A stretch of 64,000 nt of DNA. Source: Polytrichum commune. Taxonomy: Eukaryota > Streptophyta > Polytrichopsida > Polytrichales > Polytrichaceae. The position numbers were made by a program, and so were the translations under genes. The stretch's first letter is position 1; each line of letters starts with the position of its first letter. The notes under the pieces are model-generated. The model was given only the letters and a program-made list of their open reading frames with translations. It was not told the origin of the DNA and searched no databases. Below, in pieces: positions 9,732 through 18,742 of the stretch. The DNA is taken from contig OX485803.1 of assembly GCA_950295325.1 (NCBI GenBank), positions 59,475,554-59,539,553 on the forward strand, given 5' to 3'.

Positions 9732-11474
9732 TCATTGAGTATGATTGGTGGAAGCACCAAGTACCGAAGATCCTCGACAGCGATGACAACTCCACTATCC
9801 AAATGGTAGAGAAGTCAAGGGTGACCTCAAGCATGCCATATGCCAACCGCGTTGACACTGATCACACAAGAGCATAGTAGCCGTTCCTTTCTTCTCTCCA
9901 CACACAAAACATGGAAGACCCTCTGGCACGACGGCCAGTTCATGATGAATTGTACTCTCAATAGGTAGATGACATGGGGCACAATTTTTCGAATGCTCGC
10001 GACATTCCCTGCCATCCTTGCCTTCCAACAACAACAAACCACTCGGCAACACCTCCTTCACCCGAAGGATAGTGCGCCCCGCCCTAACATCCAATGCCGT
10101 AGGCGCCTCACGTTGGAGATAGACATAATCTCCCTGCCGGAATCTCCGCAACTGAGGTCGGTAAGCACCACTGCGAATGCGTGCATAACGCAATGTGTCA
10201 CGGTGCTGAACAATGGACAAATTCTCCATGGCCATAGGCATGGCCCTCTGGAAGAATTGAGCCCGCTCCTGCAAACACTCTGCCCAAATATCTGGGTCAT
10301 CCAAGTTCACAACAGGAGCTAGCTTTTCCCGAATAGAACTTGGGAGTATAGGCTCACGTCCATACAACAACTGATACGGGCTGTAGGACGCCAAAGAGGC
10401 CTGCTTACTAAATCGATAGCCCATAGCAATCCAAGGCAACATAAGGTCCCAATCCCGGTGGCTTCCCTGAAGTAATCCATACTTCCTCAAGCCACGCTTG
10501 GTTGTCTGAACAACCTGTTCAGCTAAGCCATCCGCCTCCGGATGATCCCGAGAGGTGGTGCGGTGATCTATGAGCGCCTTAGTACACAACTCCTCAAAAG
10601 CACCGAGGAACTCCCTCCCTTGGTCCGTCAACACCTCGGCCGGTGCTCCAAAACGTGCTAACACACGATCCAAAAAGGCGGCCGCGGCCAACTCTGCAGA
10701 GTTTTGGGGTAGAGCAATAAGCTCAATCCACTTGCTAAAATGCTCTACCATCACCAAAACGTATTTTGCTCCACGTGGTGTAACCACCAACGGCCCTGCA
10801 AAGTCCAGCGACCAACGGTAGCCCAATCCCATGATAGGTAAGGGCTGTAACTGAGGTGATAAGGTGTTAAAGCTAGACCTGGCCCGGTCACAAACTTCAC
10901 ACCTCCCGACATAGGCAGCCACCTGCTGATACATGCCAGTCCACCAATATTGGCCACGCAACATCGAATGTGTCCTGCGTATGCCAAAATGGCCAAGTTC
11001 CTTGTGCACTTGTCGCACCAAGGAGGCCCTCTGATCCGGCCTAGGAACAATACGCCTTGTCCCATCCAGCCACAATCGAAATAACAAACCGTTCTCCCAA
11101 CGGAATCTTGTTATTCGATGTCTAATCCTATCCCTTTCCATTGCCGAAATAGACAAAGGAAAGGTACCCTGTTGAAGCTTATGCAATATGGGAAGATCCT
11201 CCCATATATCCACAATAGCTTGAGGCCGATCAGTCTCATCATCCGAGCCCTGTGTCGGAATCTCAACAGATGCACCAGAAAATAAAGTGAGATGAGTAGC
11301 CGCGTGCCAACCTGGAACCGCCTCTCGATCACAATCTCTATGCCACATGGCCCCGGTCAAGTCCTCATCCGAAGGACTTGGATTGCGCGAGAGTCCATCT
11401 GCATCCAGGTTGGTAATCCCAGCACGGTGTACCACCTCAAAGTCATACTCTTGGAGCAACAAAGCCCACCTAGC
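9732..11474 (-). pseudogene. integrase with C-terminal PHD finger (pol part 2, frameshifted)
   Basis: This frame takes up pol after a one-base shift. The first residues finish RNase H (ARWALLLQEYDFEV, then DADGLSRNP). The integrase follows: an HHCC zinc-binding motif (HKELGH ... CEVC) about 155-195 residues in, and catalytic residues in SLDFAGP, LTDQGREF and GLAEQV, with the last D and E 35 apart (DD35E). A GPY/F-like stretch comes next. The C-terminus is a PHD finger: CFVC, 11 residues, CDQC, four residues, H, two residues, C. A TAG at 9795-9797 interrupts it just before the final W-S-C-H-R-C. In the same frame the next stop is TGA at 9732-9734. Most plant Ty3 chromoviruses carry a chromodomain here; a PHD finger is unusual and may read histone marks to choose insertion sites. 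Confidence 0.88.
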
Positions 11475-12879
11475 AAAGCTTGCCAGTAAGCTTATCCGAC
11501 TCCATGAGCCACCGTAACGGCTGATGGTCAATCACTAAAGTAAAGTGCTGACCATAAAGATACGGCAAAAAATGAACAATAGTCCATACCGCCGCCAATG
11601 CTTCTCCCTCGTAGGATGAATAATTAGCCTCCGCCGTGTTATTGCTTCGTGAAGCGTAAGCAACAACATACTCCCGGCCAAAATCATCCTTTTGAGTGAG
11701 AACTGCTCCCAAACCCAATGAACTCCAATCCGTATGCAACTGGAATGATTTGGAGACATTTGGACGTCGAAGCACTGGAGCCGTACCCAGTTTCTGCTTC
11801 AATGTCTCAAACGCCTGTTGTTGCTCACGACCCCAAGTCCATGGTTGGTCCTTGCTCGTGAGAATGGTGAGAGGCTTGGCGATCAAGCTAAAGTTCTTGA
11901 CGAATCGCCGATAGTAATTCGCCAAGCCCAAGAAAGCACGAAGTCTCGGCACATCAACCGGTGCCGGAATCTTCTGCAAGGCGTCCACCTTAGTTTGTTG
12001 TACCCCAAGACCTCCTGGAACAATTATATGCCCTAGATATGCCAGCTGGTCATGGAAAAACTTGCACTTGCCGTGGTGCAAGCGCAATCCCCACCACTGC
12101 AACCGTTCAAAAACGGCTTGCAGATGCCTCACATGCTCTTGTGGTGTTGTGCTGAAGATGATCACATCATCTATGTAACACCGAGCAAAACGCAAGCCAG
12201 AGAGAACCTGATCCATCACCCGCTGAAACACAGCGGGTGCATTCTTCAGGCGAAATGGAAGAAACTTCCAATGATAAAGTTGATCTTTCCCATCTTGATC
12301 AACTCCCCAAAATGCGGTCTTCACCCGATCTCCCGTAAGTAATGGAAGTTGGTGATATCCGGATCTCAAGTCCAAGGTACTAAAGACCCGAAAAAATCCG
12401 ATGGCATCGAACAACTCCTCCAGGATCGGCATGGGATACCGATCCGACTTGGTCTTCCGATTAACTGGACGGTAGTCCCCACACATCCGCTTTTCCGTCC
12501 AATTGCCAAAGATATCCTTCTTCGATGGCATAACCGTAGCACAAACATACTCCCCGTTGGAAAGTTCGATTAGCCCTGCTGCTAAGAGCTCTCGGCAACG
12601 AGCCTGAACACCAATCCGCTCAGAAATACTAAGCCTGTAAGGTCTCCGAAAAATGGGATGGTCGTCCTCCAACTGAATGTGGATGGGTTTTCCTTTATAA
12701 CCTTCAAGATCCTGAAGGCTAAAAGCAAAACATCTACGGTACGAACGAATAAATACTCGTACCTTCCGTGCCTCAGCACCAGTGAGACGAGGGCCTAATT
12801 CAAGTGGCCAATCATCAAATTCTGTGGTCTCCCTCTCCACCAAAGGAGAACCACCTGATGCTGGCACAAACTTTAATTG
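11470..12879 (-). pseudogene. reverse transcriptase and RNase H (pol part 1, frameshifted)
   Basis: The frame continues directly, in phase, from the gag/methyltransferase frame after the TAG at 12880-12882. There is no ATG near its start, so it is best read as the readthrough part of a gag-pol polyprotein. The RT palm is clear: LDLRSGYHQLPL, FLPFRLKNAPAVFQRVMD and the catalytic YIDDVIIFS, then the connection region (LGLANYYRRFVKNFS). RNase H follows with HTDWSSLGLGAVLTQ, SSYEGEALAAVW and VIDHQPLRWL. The frame is broken in RNase H by one extra A in the plus-strand run at 11475-11477, producing an immediate TAG. The remainder of RNase H and the integrase lie in the next frame. RT and RNase H make and process the element's cDNA in the particle. 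Confidence 0.92.
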
Positions 12880-12885
12880 CTATTG
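12874..12885 (-). promoter_or_regulatory. programmed stop-codon readthrough site (UAG-CARYYA)
   Basis: Element-strand CAA TAG CAA TTA, with the TAG in the same frame as both the upstream gag/methyltransferase and the downstream pol. This is letter for letter the leaky context of the tobacco mosaic virus replicase stop (UAG followed by CARYYA), where a few percent of ribosomes insert an amino acid. It explains why pol lacks its own start and matches the strategy of gammaretroviruses (gag-UAG-pol). The efficiency here is inferred, not measured. Confidence 0.85.
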
Positions 12886-13245
12886 AGAGGAGGGGGCATT
12901 GACCATGCCCCCAGTCTCAGTGCTAGTACTAGAGTCTGGCATTTCTTCATCACCACCAATGTGTGATGATGAAGCCACCACCGGAGGCGAAAAAGCCGAA
13001 GCAGTGTAAAAATGTTGAGCTCGAAGCTCCTCCATCACATGCTGCTCGAATTGAAAAATTCGTTCGGCTTCTCCGACCATGGCGTGAATTCCCTCCTCCA
13101 TGGGTGTGGACCGCTGTGCCCCCTGACTAGAGTCCTCTGTCCCCAGAGACAACCACTGGTCATCACGATGCCTTTGCAATGAAAGGCATAAAGCAACAGT
13201 CCATACCATAGTATGAAGATCCATAGCTTGGCCCAACACGAAGCG
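12880..13245 (-). pseudogene. methyltransferase C-terminal motif and linker, in frame after TGA
   Basis: This 121-codon stretch continues the preceding frame without a shift, directly behind the TGA at 13246-13248. It begins with RFVLGQAMDLHTMVW, which fits the last conserved helix (motif X) of C5-cytosine methyltransferases, so the TGA splits the enzyme. The rest is a low-complexity acidic/serine-rich linker with a short helical stretch (EAERIFQFEQHVMEEL) and no recognised domain. It ends at the leaky TAG. It was probably once one frame with the upstream gag-protease-methyltransferase, about 1,360 residues to the TAG. Confidence 0.8.
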
Positions 13246-16200
13246 TCATTGGCCCTCAGAAAGGCCGGGAGCTGCGGTGGTGCCAGTGCGGAATCCCATG
13301 GCACGTTCCCGTTCGTCAGCCAATGGTTCGGTGTGGGTTTGGGTGTGAACATCCCACACCATACCCGGCCCCCTATCGCGGAAAGCGAATGACTGTGGAA
13401 ACGTCATAAATGTGGGAAAGGCCCGCCGTGGTGCCCCCATTTTGTTGACCAATGCCAACGGGGGTAAATCATTTCGAACAACCGGCATAGAAGTCCAGTT
13501 TGGATCCAAGATGTCATCCACATTTTGATCAAAAGGTGGGGGCACTGCAGAAAATGCTGCAGCTAAAGTAGATGATGGTGCGAGGTTGGTCCAAATCCAC
13601 CGAGGCCGGTGGACATAAGAACCAATGCTCGCGGCATCCACAAAAATGGGATCTCCAAGGTGTTGACGAACATAATAATCGCCTTTCAACACCTTGTCCC
13701 GAGAGTCTCCCAACAAAGGTACATTCTCAAAAATATACCCTGGAGGGAAAGGTTGGTGGGAATACCACCACTGCATGAGGCGGATGAGGTCCCAAAATAG
13801 AGTAGACCTAGGATCCTCTAGTCCTCTGCCTGCTCCAGCACTTGAATGGCCCTGGCATGGCCATCCCGCAATCACCATATCCACCGGACCTAAGTGTTGT
13901 AAGTCGGCCTCACTGATGAGTGTGACATCACGAGGAAGACGTGAAAAACACCCACGAATGGCAGTTGGAGGTAACTGCTGGGGATACAATATCATCAATT
14001 GGTGAAGATGGTGACGAGCCACCCGGGTGGACACTTGAGAGTTGTCCACATAGACATACCGTCTAACCGTGAGGCCAGCCTCCAATACGGCCGCTAAGCC
14101 TGTGCCGATGCCCCCAAACAGTTCCACCAAAGTAATCCCTGCGTCTGGCGGCTGCCATAAAATGGGATGTGCCAATGCCGAGAGGACACCCGGTATGACC
14201 GGTGTCCTAGGAGTGAGAGAGTGAACAATAACCTCGCACCTCCGAAATAGCTCGGTGGAATCACGCCAAGGAGGAAGGGGATCCTTGGGATGGCACACCA
14301 ATGCCCCCTTAGGTGCCATATCCCGATGATCGTCTGTACTCCCCATGAATGCCAATGACTCCTCCAACAGTGCGGAACCATAAGGCAATGTGTCCACCAT
14401 AGCACCACATCCAAAAACCATAGATAATGGTGCTATGGTCGCGGCTGCCGCGAAAGCCACGGGAATAAGTTCCCTGCGACCATCCCCAGCCGACCAACCT
14501 GGTCGGATCCACGCCTCCTCAGTCCAGTTGTCCAAACCAAAACCAAGAGGGTAAAATGCTTGCTGACCAACTAAAATATCATAGTTGGTCGCATCCGTCA
14601 CCGCACACCTAAGAAGAAGAGGTGCGGGTGAATCTCTAGGCTTCACTCGGAAGCTAAGCTGTAATGGCTCTCGAGTATAACCCATGGCCCGCTCCACGTG
14701 ACCAATGGATGTGACAATGGTGAATGGACAGGGAGCCAAATCCTCGGCCATCAACCTCAACTCTTGGGCAAGCCTCTTGCCGATCATAACTGGCTGTGCC
14801 CCTGAATCCATCATCACACAACGGGGAGCAACCCGAGTAGCATTGCTCCCAGTGCGACTGACCACCAAAATTCCGATATCATTCACCATACGCACAACGC
14901 CGGGTCGAATGCCGCGGCGCTCGCGGACAGGTCTAGCAGCGACATCAGACAGATAAGCTGCACCCGCGGATAATGGTGAGTCATAAGACGTGGTCGGTGC
15001 CTTGTCATCTGAGGCATGTGCGTCAAAAGACGCAATGGTCTCTGCCGCAAGTCTCGCTCGCCGTATGGCCACATCCTCAGGATCTTTAGAAGCAGGGATG
15101 TCCATAGTGGCTTGAGCCACGGTCAGAGAAGGTAAGGATGCCTTCCCTTCCAAAATCCTACCTGCTAAGTGAAAAACCTTAGCAGGTTGGAACTCTGGCG
15201 ATGACCACTCCATGGCCGTGAACAAAGGTGTGTGCAACACCTTGGATGCCAACGTATGCGCCACATCGGTCGCTGAATGTGAAACCTCATCGTTCGGATG
15301 ACGACCACTGACAAATTGGACGGCATCGGCCAATCCAAAAGATAATGGTAGTCGTGCCTGACCAATTTGGTCCGCGGGCGCATTGTCCCGAGCTCGCGAG
15401 CTTGCCACATATTCATTTGTGGTCGAAGGTATGGATTGTGACACGGCTTGAGCACGTGTCACGGCCGCGGAACTCACCACCTCGCCCGAGGCTCCGAACA
15501 TATAGTAATTCGGAGTGGAAGAACTAGCCTGAGCTCCGGAAGAAGACGGTGAGGCCAAGATTTGGCCAGATGACACCAAGCTTTTGAACCTTTCCTCCAT
15601 GGCTCCAATCTTCGCCTCCAACGTCTTCTCTCGGTCAGAAGAAGGACGTTTCTCAGGATGGAGAGCAAAGCAGTTCTCCACCGTATGATTGTTCCGCCCA
15701 CAATGGGAACACTTCAACTGATTGGGTAAATGTTTACCCGTGCCCTTCGTCGAATCCTTAGCGGGAACAAATGGTTTCCGCTTCAGATTACCTACAGTCT
15801 GGGCTGGCTTTTGCTTGGAAGGACAATCCTTCTTAGCGTGGCCGGCCTGCCCACAAGACCAACAATACATGGTCTTGTCCACCTCGGCCTCCGCCAATCC
15901 CGCAGCCACAACCGGAACTCTTCGGGATTTGCTAGAATCTACTAACAAGGACACCAAATCAGTGGCATCGTGTTGACACAATGCACGATCACACTGCTCC
16001 ACAATGGCGAATGCCTCTGCGAGTGCCGCCCGACCACCATAATCCATGATGATCATGGGCAGCGCCAAGTCAAGGAGGCGTTTGTCAATCTTAGACAAAT
16101 ACACCTTCACCAATTGACTTTCTGTAAACACACCTCCAGATTCTCTGGCAAACCTCGCCAACCTCGTATACATGGTACGAGGTGTATCGTACTTCTCTCG

Positions 16201-16962
16201 TCTAAAATCTTGTATCCGCTGCATCTGGTCCCGACGGAAACCTCCGTACTCCTCATGTAGATGCAACTCTAATGCCCGCAACGGCTCAAAAACTGGCGGA
16301 GCCCCCAAAGAGGCTAAAGCCGCCTGGGTAGCCTGGGCATAACGGGAGAGTGGAAGAATGGGGCTCGACGTACTCGCCACAGCGGGAGTAGAACCCTTAT
16401 CCTTGGATTCACCATGAGAAGCTCCCTCCACATCCACCACATATACTCCCTCCGGCACCTCCGACTTAACCTCAAGGACGGCCATGAAACTAGAAGTTGC
16501 GCCTTCCTTCAATGCTGATACCAACTCAACCCGAGTCTCCCAGTACCGCTCCACCTGGCGTAACTCCATCCAATGAGTCTCCGTCCACTGCTCATAAGTT
16601 TGGAGAGCTTCGTGCTCGAAATGCTGAGGCAGAAGCTCGAACGCATACCAATCATTAAAATTGGTATTACGTTGGCGTTTCTCTCGCATCCACGTACGAA
16701 ACCGGATTTTCCAGTCTTGCAGAGAAATGGTCCCTGCTCGACCGGAAAACCGGTCCCGTATCCCTCCCCTAGTATCCTCCTCCATATCGTCAAAGGTTCC
16801 CACCCACAGGACGTGAGACCGAGTGATAGTCCCCCACGCCGAAGTAGGCTGAAAAGCCTCGTTGGGTGCTACCACTGGTTCAACGTCTGAGAGGTCCGAG
16901 GGGTAAGCTTCCGATGCTCCTGGGGACGGGGAACGATAGTGTTGAGTACGAGTTGTAACCAT
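13246..16962 (-). CDS. gag - zinc knuckles - aspartic protease - C5 cytosine DNA methyltransferase
   Basis: A 1,238-residue frame. Residues 1-360 are a gag-like, largely helical region. Two CCHC zinc knuckles follow (CWSCGQAGHAKKDC, 367-380; CSHCGRNNHTVENC, 418-431) that bind the RNA genome. A retropepsin-like protease has its catalytic MMDSGA near 717-722 and an ILVG strand near 796-799. Residues 944-1238 are a C5-cytosine methyltransferase: motif I ELFGGIGTGL (about 947-956) for AdoMet, motif IV GWPCQGHS with catalytic C1036, motif VI FENV (1078-1081), and motif VIII SYVHRPRWIWTNL (1115-1127). Motifs I and VIII look most like Dnmt3/DRM enzymes. The frame stops at a TGA just before motif X, which follows in phase. 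Start chosen at the first ATG after a 1.4-kb leader. Methyltransferase capture by retrotransposons is known from dinoflagellates and Klebsormidium, but is rare. Confidence 0.93.
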   Translation of the reverse strand: MVTTRTQHYRSPSPGASEAYPSDLSDVEPVVAPNEAFQPTSAWGTITRSHVLWVGTFDDMEEDTRGGIRDRFSGRAGTISLQDWKIRFRTWMREKRQRNTNFNDWYAFELLPQHFEHEALQTYEQWTETHWMELRQVERYWETRVELVSALKEGATSSFMAVLEVKSEVPEGVYVVDVEGASHGESKDKGSTPAVASTSSPILPLSRYAQATQAALASLGAPPVFEPLRALELHLHEEYGGFRRDQMQRIQDFRREKYDTPRTMYTRLARFARESGGVFTESQLVKVYLSKIDKRLLDLALPMIIMDYGGRAALAEAFAIVEQCDRALCQHDATDLVSLLVDSSKSRRVPVVAAGLAEAEVDKTMYCWSCGQAGHAKKDCPSKQKPAQTVGNLKRKPFVPAKDSTKGTGKHLPNQLKCSHCGRNNHTVENCFALHPEKRPSSDREKTLEAKIGAMEERFKSLVSSGQILASPSSSGAQASSSTPNYYMFGASGEVVSSAAVTRAQAVSQSIPSTTNEYVASSRARDNAPADQIGQARLPLSFGLADAVQFVSGRHPNDEVSHSATDVAHTLASKVLHTPLFTAMEWSSPEFQPAKVFHLAGRILEGKASLPSLTVAQATMDIPASKDPEDVAIRRARLAAETIASFDAHASDDKAPTTSYDSPLSAGAAYLSDVAARPVRERRGIRPGVVRMVNDIGILVVSRTGSNATRVAPRCVMMDSGAQPVMIGKRLAQELRLMAEDLAPCPFTIVTSIGHVERAMGYTREPLQLSFRVKPRDSPAPLLLRCAVTDATNYDILVGQQAFYPLGFGLDNWTEEAWIRPGWSAGDGRRELIPVAFAAAATIAPLSMVFGCGAMVDTLPYGSALLEESLAFMGSTDDHRDMAPKGALVCHPKDPLPPWRDSTELFRRCEVIVHSLTPRTPVIPGVLSALAHPILWQPPDAGITLVELFGGIGTGLAAVLEAGLTVRRYVYVDNSQVSTRVARHHLHQLMILYPQQLPPTAIRGCFSRLPRDVTLISEADLQHLGPVDMVIAGWPCQGHSSAGAGRGLEDPRSTLFWDLIRLMQWWYSHQPFPPGYIFENVPLLGDSRDKVLKGDYYVRQHLGDPIFVDAASIGSYVHRPRWIWTNLAPSSTLAAAFSAVPPPFDQNVDDILDPNWTSMPVVRNDLPPLALVNKMGAPRRAFPTFMTFPQSFAFRDRGPGMVWDVHTQTHTEPLADERERAMGFRTGTTAAPGLSEGQ

Positions 16963-18408
16963 AAACCCACAAGGGGGTGGTCACCGAATCAACAACCCAA
17001 ATAAATTAGTATCCAGGTATAAAGAGAAAAAGGGTCAAAGGCAACCTGTACCTGCAACCACCACCAAAACTTATGGTATGCTGGTCATTACTCCAGCCTC
17101 ACCACAAGTGAAAACAAGCACCGCCCACTTGGTGCACAAACAAAGGTCCCGTCGGTCATTAATCCGACCTCACCTCCACAGTACCCTATCACAATCTAGG
17201 ACTACACAAAATGGGGCAGTGCTAGAACACCTAGCACTACAACCCGCCACAGGGGAAGGTACCAAAACAAAATACAAAGAACAATGCAAGAACAACACTG
17301 GATCCTCTTCCCCAAAACAACACTTAAGCAGAAATGGAAAATGACAGCAACCAACTGGCACCCGCCTGCAGTTGGTGGTCAAAACGACAAGCCCCTGTTG
17401 CTTTGGAAAAAGAAATGCACATAACCTATCCTTCCATTACAACCCAAATTTCAATGCGTAAGGAAACATGTGGAACTTGTGTCCATAAACACAATTCGAC
17501 CTCAACATAGGTCGAACGGTGTTCCCACATGCCACACCACTCCTTGTGGCAATCCCTCGGCGATCCTTAAAACAATCCCCCAAATGAATCCCAACTACCT
17601 TAATATTTCATAAGAAGTTTGGGGTTCATCTTGTGTTCTTGATTAATGAAAATAAGAAATTAACCTCTTAGAGAGAAAAGAAAAATAAGGACTTGAAAAA
17701 AAACATAATTTAATAATTAATTAATTAATTAAAATAAAAATAAAAATAAAAATAAAAATGATTGTTAAAATGTAACGGATTTTACTTGCAAACACTCGGG
17801 TTTCAATCGATTATGCCCAAAATTCTGCCTATCATCACTTAACCTTCCACCCCTTAAGTCTGCAGGCAGCAGACAACAGCACACAGGCAGCAGACAACAT
17901 CAAGCGTGGCAGGCAGCAGACTGTAAACACCGACAGTCGTTGATCGACGTCGGCGGCCGCAGAAAAACGCCGTCAGCCGCCAGCAGCCGCTGACTGACGC
18001 CGACAGCCGCAAGCGAACGCCGGCAGCCGCAGATAGTCTGCAGGCCAAGGGCCAGGGGCTGGCTGCAGAGGGAGGCAGGCTGCCTCCCTCTCCTTCAATT
18101 TTTTTTTTTTGCCAAAAATTTGATCCCTTTTGAGGATCAAGAATGCCTCCTCCACCTCCCACTTCACAAATTCATGCTTATAGACAACTCATAAAAAGAA
18201 ATTCCGTGTAGAATTGAGAAATTTCTCACCACAATTCAAAATAATGTGTAACTTCACAAACAACATTTTTCTTCTTGTTGCTCCGCTAATCCGCAATGTT
18301 GTCGTTCTCCACTCCACAATCCCGCCACCACTTGTCCTCACACTCTTTCTTGAATGTTGTAGCTCAATATTTGAAGAAAAGAGAAATAATCAAACATTCT
18401 TGCCAAGT
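16963..18408 (-). other. 5' leader of the retrotransposon
   Basis: About 1.4 kb between the 334-bp repeat and the gag start. It contains an AT-rich ATTAATTAATTA/AAAATAAAAATAA block (17700-17760), a GC-rich tandem block and a T-run near 18101. Overlapping small frames occur but look like products of the GC-rich repeat. I could not find a primer-binding site matching initiator-methionine tRNA (TGGTATCAGAGC or a near variant). The sequence CATTCTTGCCAAGT at 18395-18408 abuts the repeat and is an exact inverted copy of 18604-18617 inside it. Confidence 0.7.
17860..18085. repeat. GC-rich degenerate tandem block in the leader
   Basis: Repeated GGCAGCAGAC, GCCGGCAGCCGCAGA and GACGCCGACAGCCGC units make an island of high GC and CpG content in an AT-rich neighbourhood. 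Such a structured leader could form an RNA stem or an internal ribosome landing pad, but that is inference. It accounts for the open but meaningless frames here. Confidence 0.7.
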
Positions 18409-18742
18409 GAGAAGGAAGAGAGTAGAACACTCACAATAGCTCTAAATCTCTTCAAATGCACACAAATTAGTCAAGCTATCTCTCACTCCACCAAGGGAGA
18501 ATCCAAGAATGTAAGTAGGGGAAGAAGAACTCAAGATTTATTGCAAAATCATGCAATCTACACCTCACACAAGCTCTCTCCATACACTAACTCACAAGAC
18601 TTGACTTGGCAAGAATGCCAAGCCAAGGAGGAGGCTCCTCACTTAGGAGCCTTCCTCTCCACATCTAGATTTAGCCATCCAAATCTAGATGGATGAAACC
18701 CAACGGATAAGGTGCGGCCGTCGACGCCGCATACCGTGACAG
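18409..18742 (-). repeat. 334-bp LTR segment B, right (5') copy
   Basis: Direct repeat of 9007-9340, same length, seven transitions different and no indels. The AATAAA-type signal (complement of 18537-18542) and the stem-loops at 18633-18651 and 18663-18690 are conserved. The element start TGTCACGG lies at 18741. Unlike the left side, no copy of the 106-bp segment A is attached at either end. The following GCAT (18742-18745) may be the target duplication. Confidence 0.9.

Larger units (their letters stand above)
8901..18741 (-). mobile_element. Ty3/gypsy LTR retrotransposon with DNA methyltransferase and PHD finger
   Basis: A single element of about 9.8 kb, read right to left. The order is 334-bp repeat, 1.4-kb leader, gag with two zinc knuckles, aspartic protease, C5-cytosine methyltransferase, leaky UAG, reverse transcriptase, RNase H, integrase, PHD finger, polypurine tract and terminal repeats. 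RT before integrase makes it Ty3/gypsy. Possible 4-bp target duplications GCAT flank it (8897-8900 and 18742-18745). The two 334-bp repeats differ at seven positions (about 2%), so the insertion is fairly young. Three lesions affect the frames: TGA at 13246, one extra base at 11475-11477 and TAG at 9795. This copy is probably not autonomous, though the frames are otherwise long and open. Confidence 0.93.

Noticed and set aside
17854-18167. Alanine/cysteine/arginine-rich frames in the retrotransposon leader
   Set aside because: They arise from the GC-rich degenerate tandem block; several frames are open at once, which is typical of repeats rather than genes.
16963-18408. Primer-binding site for initiator-methionine tRNA
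   Set aside because: No TGGTATCAGAGC-like sequence was found next to the right LTR segment or further into the leader. The TGGGCATAATCG phrase near 17810 is not preceded by an LTR-like CA end.
18214-18696. 160-codon plus-strand frame
   Set aside because: It is antisense to the element and runs through the 334-bp LTR segment; composition reflects the LTR sequence.
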